DNA from: Chloroflexota bacterium
GTDB lineage: Bacteria; Chloroflexota; Anaerolineae; Aggregatilineales; Phototrophicaceae
Length of the DNA stretch: 64,000 nt
NCBI GenBank assembly: GCA_011525385.1
Contig: WTGF01000069.1
Coordinates: 1-64,000 of the forward strand
Direction: 5' to 3'
In this document: positions 17,002-25,118 of the stretch, in pieces
Layout: each line of letters begins with the position of its first letter
Numbering within the stretch: position 1 is the stretch's first letter
Translations under genes and position numbers: made by a program
Notes under the pieces: generated by a model
Database searches by the model: none
Told to the model about the DNA's origin: nothing
The model's input: only the letters and a program-made list of their open reading frames with translations

Positions 17002-17097
17002 CTACGGCGAAGCGTCGACTAAACCGCGCCCCAGGTCGGCGCCGGCGTAGTCACCGTTGCGATCCCAATTGATCACGACTGTCAATCCTGTTGCCAT
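17002..17097 (-). pseudogene. Deletion scar: hub gene 5' end joined to tail-tube gene 3' end
   Basis: A 31-codon frame. Its first 18 codons (MATGLTVVINWDRNGDYA) match the start of the hub protein at 10192-11757 (MATQWTVEIDWERNGNY), including the upstream ribosome-binding region. The next bases (CCGGCGCCGACCTGGGGCGC) match the 3' end of the tail-tube genes, out of frame, and are followed by leader element E exactly as tube genes 12124 and 19179 are followed by elements C and F. A deletion between a hub and a tube gene of a further module explains this. Confidence 0.75.
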
Positions 17098-17150
17098 TCT
17101 GTTGATCCTTTCATAGATGTATAACCACTAACGAAAGCATCTGTCGTGCA

Positions 17151-19073
17151 CTAAGGCCTGCGTGAGAGATCTGGATAATGCCGGAAGACGATATCCAAGA
17201 TTTCTTGAACGCTAAGATCTTGATACGTTCGATTAAATACACCTGAGTCTTCTAAGATTGAGAAACCTGTGCCTTCATACGAGTCCATGGATCTATCGAT
17301 TACCTGTTGAACAAGTTCCTCCTTTGGTATACCTTCTTTTATCCCGTTTTGGAGATGAGTGAAGACCGTTTCAGATTGAGAATCGAGATACGCATTGCTC
17401 CATCGCGCTATGGGATGGTCTTCCATAACCAAGGTTTGGAAGTCTGAGGTAGGCAACTCTGGGCCTTTGCTTAACATGTCATACAGGCTGGAAATCCTCT
17501 TCTCGTTTGGGAAGCCCGAGTCATTACGATACTGATCCGGAAGGAATGCGCTAGGCAGCTGATCTCGGTATGTATAGTCTCCGTCCAGCAACATCACAGC
17601 CATTACTTCGTTGGGCAAGAGAACATCTCGTCGCGTCATTGCATCTACAAGATGAGGCAACAGTCTATCATCTGCGACGTTATTCAAGTCGACATGTTGA
17701 TTTTGCGCATATCGTACGAACAATTCGAATGCCAACTCTGCCTCGAAACTTTCGCGATATTTCCCTTCCAAGCTTAGCGATTGGGAAGTCATAGTGATTT
17801 GTTCCTCAACGTAGGATCCCATGTCAACCTCACTTACAAAAGCTTGATCTACCTTGAATCGCAGACCTGCTTTCCGGCTGAAAGAATCCCAATCGAAATT
17901 CTCGAGATACTCTTCCGGAACGCTTTCCGTCATATGCTTCAGAGCAGATACCGTAGCAAGTTGATTCAGGATTCCGTAATTTGACAGAATTTCAGTAGCA
18001 TCATGGATTCCTCTCCTGTACGAGTCCGTGTATTCATAAGTCATGGCAGTAATTGCGTCTTTCTCGGACCGAAACGGAGGATTCAATAGCTCAGGAAAAG
18101 ATGCTTCCAAATAGTGCTCCATTTTTTTGTGAGCAACCATTCCATCGAAAGAGGTACCAACGTAACCGAGATTGATGTTTTCGATAAGATACAGCACTGT
18201 TTCAATGGTTAATGACGTACCAGCTGAAGCTAGGACACCTGCACCGGGACCTCCTCCCAAGGTAGCAGCCCCACCGACGATGACTGACGGAATATGTACT
18301 AGACCAACTTTAAACGCTTCCCATAAGTCACCCTGCAACACATGATGACCGCCTTCCCTAATAGCAACAACTGTGCCAACTCCTCCGTACTTTGAGATAC
18401 CGCGAATAGCTTTTGCAGGAAAGCCGTCTAGGTGCTCAGCAGATTCCGCTAACAGGCCTAACGGCAGATCAAGGAGTGCTGCGCCGCGTATCTGGAAAGA
18501 CTCAGGGTCATCATCTGTACCATCTGTATCATGCTTGACATTTCCATCAACCATGGTCGCGAAACGTTTGATACCTAACAGGTCATGAACAATTCGATCT
18601 GCATGCCGCCAGGTCCAAGATTCATTGACCCAGTTAAGTGCAGGCATGTCGATTATTCCGCCCTCAGCGCGTGTGAACGCAAATGGCTCAGTTGCTTCAA
18701 TGTCCTGGGACCATTCGATATCCTGCAAAACGCTCGCGCCGGGGTCTTCCCCGACATCCTGAGCCGGAGCCTGCTCTTTCTTACGGTCCCGGTTCTGCTG
18801 TGGACTCCCCGGTCTGCCTCCACCGGGAACATACGATGGCTGCGAATCTTCTGGTACTGGCTGTTGGCTCGGAGGCGTCTCTCCTCCACCAGGAATGTCC
18901 GGCGGCAGCCACGACGGCCACCATCCCACAGGTTGCTGTTCTGGCTCTGGCTTAGGTTCTGGTTCTGGTTCCGGCGGCTTGCCGCCACCACTAGGAACAT
19001 ACGGCGGCAGCCATGACGGCCACCATCCTATCTTTGGCAGCCTGGAACTGCCACCACCTTGCGCTGGCATCAT
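17151..19073 (-). CDS. 640-residue proline-rich protein of the tail-like cluster, function unknown
   Basis: Not recognised. The N-terminus is low-complexity: the 8-mer WWPSWLPP at 17-24 and 51-58, with Gly/Pro-rich and alternating Pro-Glu linkers. Residues about 180-310 include hydrophobic, Gly/Ala-rich stretches (VGLVHIPSVIVGGAATLGGG, GVLASAGTSLTIETVLYLIE). The C-terminal half is acidic and helical. AGGAGGAG precedes the ATG pair. The gene looks AT-richer than its neighbours, which hints at separate acquisition. It sits after tube copy 2, with leader element F in the 12-90 bases upstream, and shares its general plan (repetitive N-terminus, hydrophobic core) with the 656-residue protein, without clear sequence identity. 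Confidence 0.6.
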   Translation of the reverse strand: MMPAQGGGSSRLPKIGWWPSWLPPYVPSGGGKPPEPEPEPKPEPEQQPVGWWPSWLPPDIPGGGETPPSQQPVPEDSQPSYVPGGGRPGSPQQNRDRKKEQAPAQDVGEDPGASVLQDIEWSQDIEATEPFAFTRAEGGIIDMPALNWVNESWTWRHADRIVHDLLGIKRFATMVDGNVKHDTDGTDDDPESFQIRGAALLDLPLGLLAESAEHLDGFPAKAIRGISKYGGVGTVVAIREGGHHVLQGDLWEAFKVGLVHIPSVIVGGAATLGGGPGAGVLASAGTSLTIETVLYLIENINLGYVGTSFDGMVAHKKMEHYLEASFPELLNPPFRSEKDAITAMTYEYTDSYRRGIHDATEILSNYGILNQLATVSALKHMTESVPEEYLENFDWDSFSRKAGLRFKVDQAFVSEVDMGSYVEEQITMTSQSLSLEGKYRESFEAELAFELFVRYAQNQHVDLNNVADDRLLPHLVDAMTRRDVLLPNEVMAVMLLDGDYTYRDQLPSAFLPDQYRNDSGFPNEKRISSLYDMLSKGPELPTSDFQTLVMEDHPIARWSNAYLDSQSETVFTHLQNGIKEGIPKEELVQQVIDRSMDSYEGTGFSILEDSGVFNRTYQDLSVQEILDIVFRHYPDLSRRP

Positions 19074-19086
19074 CTCCTCCTTTCTA

Positions 19087-19163
19087 AAACATCAAATGGA
19101 TCTGTGAATGGGGGCTGCGCAGCTCGCCCTGTCACAAGCCGCTGCGCATCCCCCAACCGATTT
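19087..19163 (-). promoter_or_regulatory. Leader element F (hairpin plus putative pseudoknot)
   Basis: Stem 19110-19123 with 19141-19154, 13 of 14 positions paired, closing on the invariant 15-mer (19126-19140). The inner A-U pair here is a G-U in element C. It lies between the stop of tube copy 2 and the start of the 640-residue gene. Confidence 0.6.
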
Positions 19164-19178
19164 ACGTCGAACCGTCGA

Positions 19179-19616
19179 CTAGACCGCGCCCCAGGTCGGC
19201 GCTGTGCCCGTCGCCGGCTGCAAGGTCGCCGTGAACATCACCGCCCCGCCGGTCGTGATCTGCGGACGGTAGCTCGACACCAGGAACTCCCCGCTGTACT
19301 TGGGATCGTTCGTGGTCGGCGCCGCGTTGTTGCCCACCTGCACCTCCAGCGAGACCTGGCTCCCGGCCGCGAAGGCGCCCTGGATGACCGTGTGCGTGCC
19401 GGTGTCTGCGGTGGTCGTCAGATAACCCTGAATCGTCACCGGCGCCCGCAACTGCCCGTTGATATACTGGTGCACTTCGTCGCCGAAGCCGGTGACATCG
19501 AACTGGTCGTAGGTCAGTCCCAGGTCGATGCTGCGGATGTCCCCATCCGCGAAGGTACGCAAGGTACCGCTGCTGTCGTCCATCTTTACGATGACGTGAT
19601 CTCCTGACAATGCCAT
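19179..19616 (-). CDS. Tail-tube-like protein, copy 2
   Basis: 145 residues, identical in protein sequence to 12124-12561 and differing at very few bases over the gene, while the flanking FN3 genes have diverged strongly. This points to recent duplication or gene conversion. Same short all-beta layout (YDQFDVTGFGDEVHQYI, FTATLQPATGTAPTWGAV). It follows the single-unit FN3 gene and precedes leader element F and the 640-residue gene. Confidence 0.7.
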   Translation of the reverse strand: MALSGDHVIVKMDDSSGTLRTFADGDIRSIDLGLTYDQFDVTGFGDEVHQYINGQLRAPVTIQGYLTTTADTGTHTVIQGAFAAGSQVSLEVQVGNNAAPTTNDPKYSGEFLVSSYRPQITTGGAVMFTATLQPATGTAPTWGAV

Positions 19617-19670
19617 GATTTGTTTCTCCTTTTTTGCGTTGGTTTTCTGTTCAATCTTACTGACTAGATG

Positions 19671-21206
19671 CTAACTCTGTGGCTGGCCGGTAGCATATTC
19701 CGACCATTCTCCCCTGCCGCCACGATTGACAGCCGCTACCGAGAACTCGTAGCCCATCTGATTTGACAGGCCACTCACGATGTAGGGCTCTCCGCTAAGG
19801 TTCGCGATGTGCGTTGGGTTGCCAGCGGTTCCCGCCTCGCGATAGCGCAGTTCATAAGTTGTGATCGGCAATCCGCTCGGTGCAGGCGGGGTGATCGAAA
19901 CGGTTACTTGCTGATTGCCAGCCTCCAAGCTCGGTGACTGCAGCTTGGCGGGCGGCGCGAAGACCTGCGGCTGGTTGCCGAGGGCGATCCAGCTTTTGAT
20001 TCGTTCTGCCTGTCCGCTATTCGCCACCAAAACGCGGATCAACGAATTGGTCACCACGCTCGTCGGGCGGGCCGTTGAGTCAAAAGCCATACGGTAACTA
20101 TCCGAGAGGGTGTTGGCGGAAACGGGAAGTTCAAAGATTTGATCATCTCCGGGCAGATAGATATAGAACGAAGCCTTGGACAAGAGTGTAGGCAACAGTT
20201 CCCACTCATGCTTCTGCGATCCGATAAACCGCGGAAGGTTATTGCTATAAGGCGCCGAATCGGTGTCCCAAGCCATCGACTGCAATTCGACATCCGTATT
20301 GCTGTTGTCCGCCTTCGTCAGGTTCAACCAGCGAGAGCCAGTGACCTCTCCGGTGCCCCGCAACAGAAAGGGCGGGTCTTCGCCGGTTGGATCCACCGAT
20401 TGAAATTGGAAATCCGTCAGCAAGCCCTGTGGCGACAGATCGGGCAATACCGTCCCGACGAGACTTCCCGTCATCAATCGAGTCAGCGAAATCGCGATCT
20501 TGATACGATCCCGTGCCGCGTCATCAATTATCGCTTTCCAGCGCACATAGCGGGGGATTGTCCCATCAATCTTGACCCGCTCCGAGCCGAGCGTCTGGGT
20601 ATTCGATGTGAAGGTCGCCAAAGTGCTCTCTTCACCGGTGAATCCGCCGGTGCTGGAACCCTCAATGCTGATAGTGTAGGCATCGCTAACCGCGGCGTTA
20701 AGCACATGCAGACAGGCCAGGGCGCCCGTATCCGTAGAAACGCCGTTGTCTACCGCATTCCCCCGGAATGAACCGATGAGTTCAATCGGGTTTGTCAAAG
20801 CTACTCCCCAGCCGCCGTCGTCGCCTCGATTGGCGAAGACCGCTTGGAAGGGAATCATCCGGTTGACCTGGGGAAGGGTACCGTAACGTCCCTGTTGCGG
20901 CAGAAAACTGAAGACCGGGGCGCCTGTTGTCGGCTCGGCGTTATCTCCCACATACACCGAGACCAGCCCAGCGACATCCACCCCCTTCAACGCGGGATGA
21001 GACCCCGCCTCGCCACTGTTCATGAAGCCGGCGTGCTGCACCGCCATCATGCGCTGCCCGGCGATAAACTTGCGAACCTCATCGCCAAAGGCAGTGGCAT
21101 CAAGGACATTACGGTTGTCATTGATGCTGATGTGGTTGCTGTCGCCGGTGATTTCATAGCTGTCAACCAGGACTTGTACATGATCGCCTGAAAGTTTCGA
21201 CATCAT
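19671..21206 (-). CDS. Tube-like protein with one FN3 domain
   Basis: 511 residues; shorter paralogue of 12619-14994. Residues 1-135 are the tube-like domain (LSGDHVQVLVDSYEITGDSN, FGDEVRKFIAGQRMMAVQHA). Residues 140-245 are a beta domain (ACLHVLNAAVSDAYTISIEG). A single middle unit (258-415; WELLPTLLSKASFYIYLP) is followed by one FN3 domain (420-511; TYELRYREAG, VAAVNRGGRGEWSEY). The collagen-like linker and second unit of the paralogue are absent. It starts seven bases after the stop of decoration copy 2. Role inferred as a surface-exposed tail subunit. Confidence 0.7.
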   Translation of the reverse strand: MMSKLSGDHVQVLVDSYEITGDSNHISINDNRNVLDATAFGDEVRKFIAGQRMMAVQHAGFMNSGEAGSHPALKGVDVAGLVSVYVGDNAEPTTGAPVFSFLPQQGRYGTLPQVNRMIPFQAVFANRGDDGGWGVALTNPIELIGSFRGNAVDNGVSTDTGALACLHVLNAAVSDAYTISIEGSSTGGFTGEESTLATFTSNTQTLGSERVKIDGTIPRYVRWKAIIDDAARDRIKIAISLTRLMTGSLVGTVLPDLSPQGLLTDFQFQSVDPTGEDPPFLLRGTGEVTGSRWLNLTKADNSNTDVELQSMAWDTDSAPYSNNLPRFIGSQKHEWELLPTLLSKASFYIYLPGDDQIFELPVSANTLSDSYRMAFDSTARPTSVVTNSLIRVLVANSGQAERIKSWIALGNQPQVFAPPAKLQSPSLEAGNQQVTVSITPPAPSGLPITTYELRYREAGTAGNPTHIANLSGEPYIVSGLSNQMGYEFSVAAVNRGGRGEWSEYATGQPQS

Positions 21207-21212
21207 CTCCTC

Positions 21213-21596
21213 CTAGATATGTTGATAACGGTTGACATAACCGTGCAGGACGACGGCGTTGGCCCGGTCGGCGAAGGCGCGGACAAGCGCGCTATTCTGC
21301 AGCACGTGGCCTGGGATGACTTCCGTGAAGCCACTCTCCGCCGGAATCGTGATTTCGATGAGATCATCCGGGCTGTCCCTCCCACCCCATTCGACTGTCA
21401 ACTTAACAGCCGAAGTGTGAGTGTTCACCGCCTCAATGAAGATCTCATCCCATTCATTGGCGGCGATACTGCTCAGCGCCGTGTGGACCGGGGTGCCGGG
21501 CGTAGCGGTCGCCGCCACTTTGATGCCGCGTCCGTCGGCGCTGCCGCTCAGCTTGCGCTTCTGGTAATCGCGATAGTCGCGCGTTTCATTGCGCAT
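21213..21596 (-). CDS. Small decoration-type protein, copy 2
   Basis: 127 residues from the ATG at 21596 (AGGAGAAATGAT in front). Starts MRNETRDYRDYQKRKLSG and is about as similar to 15001-15390 as the two FN3 neighbours are to each other (shared TALSSIAANEWDEIFI, VIPGHVLQN, VLHGYVNRYQHI). Placed between a fibre gene and the FN3 tube-like gene, as in the first module. Confidence 0.6.
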   Translation of the reverse strand: MRNETRDYRDYQKRKLSGSADGRGIKVAATATPGTPVHTALSSIAANEWDEIFIEAVNTHTSAVKLTVEWGGRDSPDDLIEITIPAESGFTEVIPGHVLQNSALVRAFADRANAVVLHGYVNRYQHI

Positions 21597-21643
21597 ATCA
21601 TTTCTCCTTTCTTGATATTTCTGATAGTGGATGGAAGGATCGT

Positions 21644-22117
21644 CTAAATCTCCCGCACCCAGAATTGGGCGCCGGCGTACAAAAGTACATTGTTTGGATT
21701 CTTCCACTGGAGCTTAAAGGTATGGGTTCCGGCGCCCAGGTTTTGGATCACACGGGTGAAACTTTGACTGATGTATTCGTCTTCAACCTTGACTCGCATC
21801 ATACCCTGATTACCGCCTATTCGAACGCCATCGACAGCAATATCGAGACAGCTTTCCGTGTCTCTTGATCCGCGTACCATCACACCGTCAAAATGCGCAA
21901 GTACGTTCCCACCCGCGGTTGTAATCGCCAGGTTCAGGTTTGTGCCGTCCACGTCGGCGAATTGGCTATTCGTGTTTGCATTGATATCCGCTGTCGTTGT
22001 ATAAACCGCCATCGCCGGATTCTTCAACACTGTCAGATTTTCTCCAACCGCGTTCATATCACTTGGGGCGACCAGTTCGCCGACAGTCCAATCCGTCTTG
22101 GGGGTCGTCCATGCCAT
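21644..22117 (-). CDS. Fibre-like protein, copy 3
   Basis: 157 residues from the ATG at 22117, upstream AAGGAG. N-terminus MAWTTPKTDWTVGELVAPSD, beta domain (DVDGTNLNLAITTAGGNVLA), C-terminal FKLQWKNPNNVLLY and AQFWVREI. Followed by the intact decoration copy 2. It has no leader element of the nine-copy family; the upstream gap instead carries a relic of a decoration gene. Confidence 0.6.
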   Translation of the reverse strand: MAWTTPKTDWTVGELVAPSDMNAVGENLTVLKNPAMAVYTTTADINANTNSQFADVDGTNLNLAITTAGGNVLAHFDGVMVRGSRDTESCLDIAVDGVRIGGNQGMMRVKVEDEYISQSFTRVIQNLGAGTHTFKLQWKNPNNVLLYAGAQFWVREI

Positions 22118-22149
22118 ATGTTTTCTCCTTCTGATTTGACTTGTAAACA

Positions 22150-22287
22150 CTGCCTGAGATTTAACAACTTGATCGGCATTACTGAATCTCGATCAAGTCC
22201 CGGTATGATCGGCAGCGAGCGCTCCACGCTCATCCGCCGTTCAAACTGCATTTTCGCATCGCGCCAGTCGCGCCTATTCTTTTACAT
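22150..22287 (-). pseudogene. Decayed decoration-gene relic with start-stop codon pair, copy 1
   Basis: A strong AGGAAGGAGG is followed by ATG at 22287 and immediately by TAA. The same frame then reads KNRRDWRDAKMQFERRM, resembling the RDYRDYQKRK start of the decoration genes. The rest of the 213-base gap up to the fibre copy 3 start includes a hairpin (CTTGATCG/CGATCAAG). The gap is repeated at 22820-23036. Confidence 0.5.
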
Positions 22288-22330
22288 ATATGCCTCCTTC
22301 CTAAGTACTCGTCTTTGCCGACGGAAGCGT

Positions 22331-22819
22331 CTAAATCTCCCGCACCCAGAATTGGGCCTCCTTCTTCAGCCTTACCCCTCTTTCTTGGTACGATTCCCAC
22401 TGAAACTTGAAAGTATGGGGTCCAGCGCTCAAATTTCGAATCAAGTTGGTGAAGCATATGGGCACATTTTGTCTACCATTATCAAGACCCGCGTTGACAA
22501 TGCCGTTACTGCCTCTTTGCCGGACCCCATCGACTTCAAGATTAAAGCCGACGGTGTGACCCCGATTCGTCTGATCATGAATTACGCCCTGGAAATGCGC
22601 CAGCACATCCCCGCCAGTGGTGTTAAGCGTGAAATTCAAATTCTCGCTATCAATATCTGACCAGGTTCTGGGAGTTGCAACGATGTCCGATGGCGTTGTG
22701 TAGGTTGCGATCGGCAGCGGAGCCATCAACTTCTTGAGATGCTCACCGATCTCATTCATATCATCAGCGGTAACCAACTCGCCGTTGGCCCAATCAGTTC
22801 TGGGTATTGCCAAAGTCAT
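22331..22819 (-). CDS. Fibre-like protein, copy 4
   Basis: 162 residues. N-terminus MTLAIPRTDWANGELVTADD, a diverged form of the family leader, then the beta domain (DIDSENLNFTLNTTGGDVLA, EVDGVRQRGSNG) and the usual ending (SAGPHTFKFQW, AQFWVREI). AAGGAGAGAAAG lies before the ATG. No nearby promoter copy, so it is probably co-transcribed from upstream. Confidence 0.6.
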   Translation of the reverse strand: MTLAIPRTDWANGELVTADDMNEIGEHLKKLMAPLPIATYTTPSDIVATPRTWSDIDSENLNFTLNTTGGDVLAHFQGVIHDQTNRGHTVGFNLEVDGVRQRGSNGIVNAGLDNGRQNVPICFTNLIRNLSAGPHTFKFQWESYQERGVRLKKEAQFWVREI

Positions 22820-22849
22820 ATACTTTCTCTCCTTCCGATTTGACTTGTA

Positions 22850-22992
22850 AACACTGCTTGGGATTTGTCAACTTGATCGACATTGCCGAACCTCGATCAA
22901 GCCCCGGTCTGATCGGCAGCGAGAGCCTCTATGCTCATCCGCCTTTCAAACTGCGCTTTCGCATCGCGCTACTCGCGCCTGTCCTTTTACAT
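22850..22992 (-). pseudogene. Decayed decoration-gene relic with start-stop codon pair, copy 2
   Basis: Second copy of the 22150-22287 arrangement: AGGAAGGAGG, ATG at 22992, TAA as second codon, then KDRRE and a further stop before RDAKAQFERRM. The extra stop shows decay relative to the first copy, but the ribosome binding site and ATG-TAA are kept. Confidence 0.5.
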
Positions 22993-23036
22993 AAATCCCC
23001 TCCTTCCTACTCGCTTCTCTTTGCCGACGGAACCGC

Positions 23037-23522
23037 CTAAATCTCGCGCACCCAGAATTGGGCGTGAGACTTAAGTCTCATCCCCCTGCCGTTTACGCTC
23101 GACTTCCACTGAAGTTTGAATGTATGAGCTCCGGCGCCCAGGTTCCTAATCAGGTAGGAAAAACCTATTGGACTCCGGGTCGAATCAATGCCGGCGGACA
23201 CAATGCCGGTGTAGTTGCCGCCCTGCCGGTCCCCATCGGCTTCAATGTCGATGAGAACAGTTGTACTGTCGCCAAGGCAATGAACCGCGCCTTGGAAAGC
23301 TGCCAGCACATCCCCGCCACTAGTGGTGATCGTGAGGTTCAGATTGTCGCTATCAATATCGACAAAGTCATCAGCGTATGAATCAATGTCTGATGTCGTT
23401 TGATAGCTCGCTGTCGGCGACGGAGCGACTAAGATCGCATGTTTCTCATCGACCGCGCGCTTTTCGTCAGCCGTAACCGGCTCGTCGTTGGTACCGTCCG
23501 ATTCAGGTGTTATACCAACCAT
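23037..23522 (-). CDS. Fibre-like protein, copy 5
   Basis: 161 residues from the ATG at 23522 (AGGAGAACATGCA upstream). The N-terminal leader is strongly altered (MVGITPESDGTNDEPVTADE) while the beta domain (DIDSDNLNLTITTSGGDVLA, DIEADGDRQGGNYTG) and ending (FKLQWKSS, AQFWVREI) are conserved. If the leader docks the fibre to the tail, this copy may no longer attach normally. Leader element G and promoter/operator copy 2 lie upstream. Confidence 0.55.
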   Translation of the reverse strand: MVGITPESDGTNDEPVTADEKRAVDEKHAILVAPSPTASYQTTSDIDSYADDFVDIDSDNLNLTITTSGGDVLAAFQGAVHCLGDSTTVLIDIEADGDRQGGNYTGIVSAGIDSTRSPIGFSYLIRNLGAGAHTFKLQWKSSVNGRGMRLKSHAQFWVREI

Positions 23523-23583
23523 TGCATGTTCTCCTTCCTTACGACTTCTGTCACTTTCTCGCATGTATTGGAATCATCCTGCT

Positions 23584-23657
23584 AAACATCAAGCAGGTTT
23601 GTGAACGCGTCGCGTGGATTTGCCCTGTCACAAGCCAACTCACACGACGCAACCGTT
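23584..23657 (-). promoter_or_regulatory. Leader element G (hairpin plus putative pseudoknot)
   Basis: Stem GCGTCGCGTG with CACACGACGC (plus strand, 23607-23616 and 23641-23650): the second pair is changed on both sides relative to element D (T-A to C-G), and one C/A becomes G-U in the transcript. Invariant 15-mer at 23622-23636; exact pseudoknot arm; CCTGC/GCAGG hairpin follows. Confidence 0.65.
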
Positions 23658-23738
23658 GTACTGCGTACTTTGAAAATCGGCACTCAGCGATCTTTCCTCA
23701 TTCGTGTCCTTTCGCTCTTAGTTTGATGATATGCAGTA

Positions 23739-23818
23739 ATAATAGAACTTTTGTGCTAATCAATTGCGACTAAATAGTCGCAATTTACCAAATTGAATGG
23801 AATTCGTATGTTTCATAC
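23739..23818 (-). promoter_or_regulatory. Repeated promoter/operator region, copy 2
   Basis: -10 TATTAT (23739-23744), perfect-arm palindrome TTGCGACTAAATAGTCGCAA (23764-23783), second palindrome GTATGTTTCATAC (23806-23818). Predicted start of transcription is about 80 bases before leader element G and about 205 bases before fibre copy 5. Confidence 0.6.
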
Positions 23819-23919
23819 CGTTTCCGAACGATTCGGCTCGACCATCCCTGCGATTCTCCACTCAAGACGTCTTATTTTGCCGACAAAGCGCGACTTCGGT
23901 CACATATCCACAAGTAGCA

Positions 23920-24021
23920 TCAGCGATGGCCAGGATGGCCATATACAATGTACCCGACTACAAACCGCTCCAAGGCGCCAAAGCAACCCATATCGCGATT
24001 GTCATGCATTCTATTGCGCAT
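23920..24021 (-). pseudogene. Decayed decoration-gene relic, 33 codons
   Basis: AGGAGTGGTGAT then MRNRMHDNRDMGCFGALERF, which shares MRN..xDxRD with the decoration protein at 21213 and the later VxxIVY with the short frame at 16182. It ends early at 23920, just ahead of promoter/operator copy 2. Position after fibre copy 6 matches the fibre-decoration order elsewhere. Confidence 0.45.
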
Positions 24022-24064
24022 ATCACCACTCCTTTCTTGCTTGATATTCGGTCATGCGAGGGAT

Positions 24065-24541
24065 TTATGAAATCTCCCGCACCCAGTATTGGGCATGAGA
24101 CAACATTCGCGCTGATCCATTCTGCTTCCACTGGAGTTTAAAGGTATGCGATCCAGCACTCAAATCCTGAATCAGACGGCTAAAAGTCACAATATCACGC
24201 CCCACAGCATGCACAAAGTGACGTCGCAGAATGCCATCGACACCGCCTAGGCGGTTACCGTCAACTTCAATATCAAAATCGACCCATCGATGATTAGCAA
24301 ACTCTACCGATCCGCTGAAATGAACCAACACATCCCCACCCGCTGTTGTAATCGTCAGGTTCAGATTGTCGCTGTCAACATCGGCGAATTCGCGAATATC
24401 CGCATCAATATCCGCTGTCGTTGTGTATACGGCCGAAGCCGGATTCTTCAAGGTCTCCAGATTCTCACCGACCGCATTCATGTTCTCTGCGGTCATCAGT
24501 TCCCCGGTAATCCAATCGGTCTTTGGGTCTGTCCAAGCCAT
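24065..24541 (-). CDS. Fibre-like protein, copy 6
   Basis: 158 residues, start MAWTDPKTDWITGELMTAEN, beta domain (DVDSDNLNLTITTAGGDVLV, IEVDGNRLGGVDG) and ending (SAGSHTFKLQWKQ, AQYWVREIS). AAAGGAGAACGTGCA precedes the ATG. Leader element H and promoter/operator copy 3 lie upstream, so it can be expressed independently. Confidence 0.6.
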   Translation of the reverse strand: MAWTDPKTDWITGELMTAENMNAVGENLETLKNPASAVYTTTADIDADIREFADVDSDNLNLTITTAGGDVLVHFSGSVEFANHRWVDFDIEVDGNRLGGVDGILRRHFVHAVGRDIVTFSRLIQDLSAGSHTFKLQWKQNGSARMLSHAQYWVREIS

Positions 24542-24601
24542 TGCACGTTCTCCTTTATTCGAATTCTGTTTCTATCTCGTGTATGCTGGAATCGTACTGC
24601 T

Positions 24602-24674
24602 AAACATCAAGCACTATGTGAATGCGTCGCGTGGATTTGCCCTGTCACAAGCCAAGTCACACGACACAACCGCT
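24602..24674 (-). promoter_or_regulatory. Leader element H (hairpin plus putative pseudoknot)
   Basis: Stem 24624-24633 with 24658-24667; the two non-Watson-Crick positions are both G-U on the transcribed strand. Invariant 15-mer at 24639-24653. The pseudoknot arm has one mismatch. About 60 bases before fibre copy 6. Confidence 0.6.
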
Positions 24675-24754
24675 CCTCCGCGTACTTTGAATTTACCCGT
24701 CAGCAGTCCTTCGTTAATCCACTCCTTTCGCTTTCAATTTGCTGATATGCAAAG

Positions 24755-24835
24755 ATAATAGCACATTTGTACTAATACAATCGCGACTATTTAATCGCGT
24801 TTTGTCAAATCGAATGGAATTCGTATATTTCATAC
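24755..24835 (-). promoter_or_regulatory. Repeated promoter/operator region, copy 3
   Basis: -10 TATTAT (24755-24760) with extended TGC, inverted repeat CGCGACTATTTAATCGCG (24782-24799), second inverted repeat GTATATTTCATAC (24823-24835). Same spacing as the other copies. The 24836-25118 stretch beyond it holds only remnants of a decoration-type frame near 24950-25030. Confidence 0.55.
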
Positions 24836-25118
24836 TTTTTCCGAACGATTACCCGCCCGTCCTTGCGACACCTCATTCAAGATGAGTTGCTTTGCCGACA
24901 TACCAGCGTTATGCTCGCTTACCCACGAGTAGCCGCAGCACTGAGCAAGATTGCGCATCTGCATAGACCGCAAACCGCGCCAGAGCAAGCATAGGATCCT
25001 CATCACGACTGCCTCGTGTTGTTTGTGACATTTTGTTTTGCGTTTCTCGAAAATCTTGCTAGCCGGTGGAAGGACCGCCTAGATTTCTCCTAGCCAGATT
25101 AATGTCTTGAAAGCTAGT

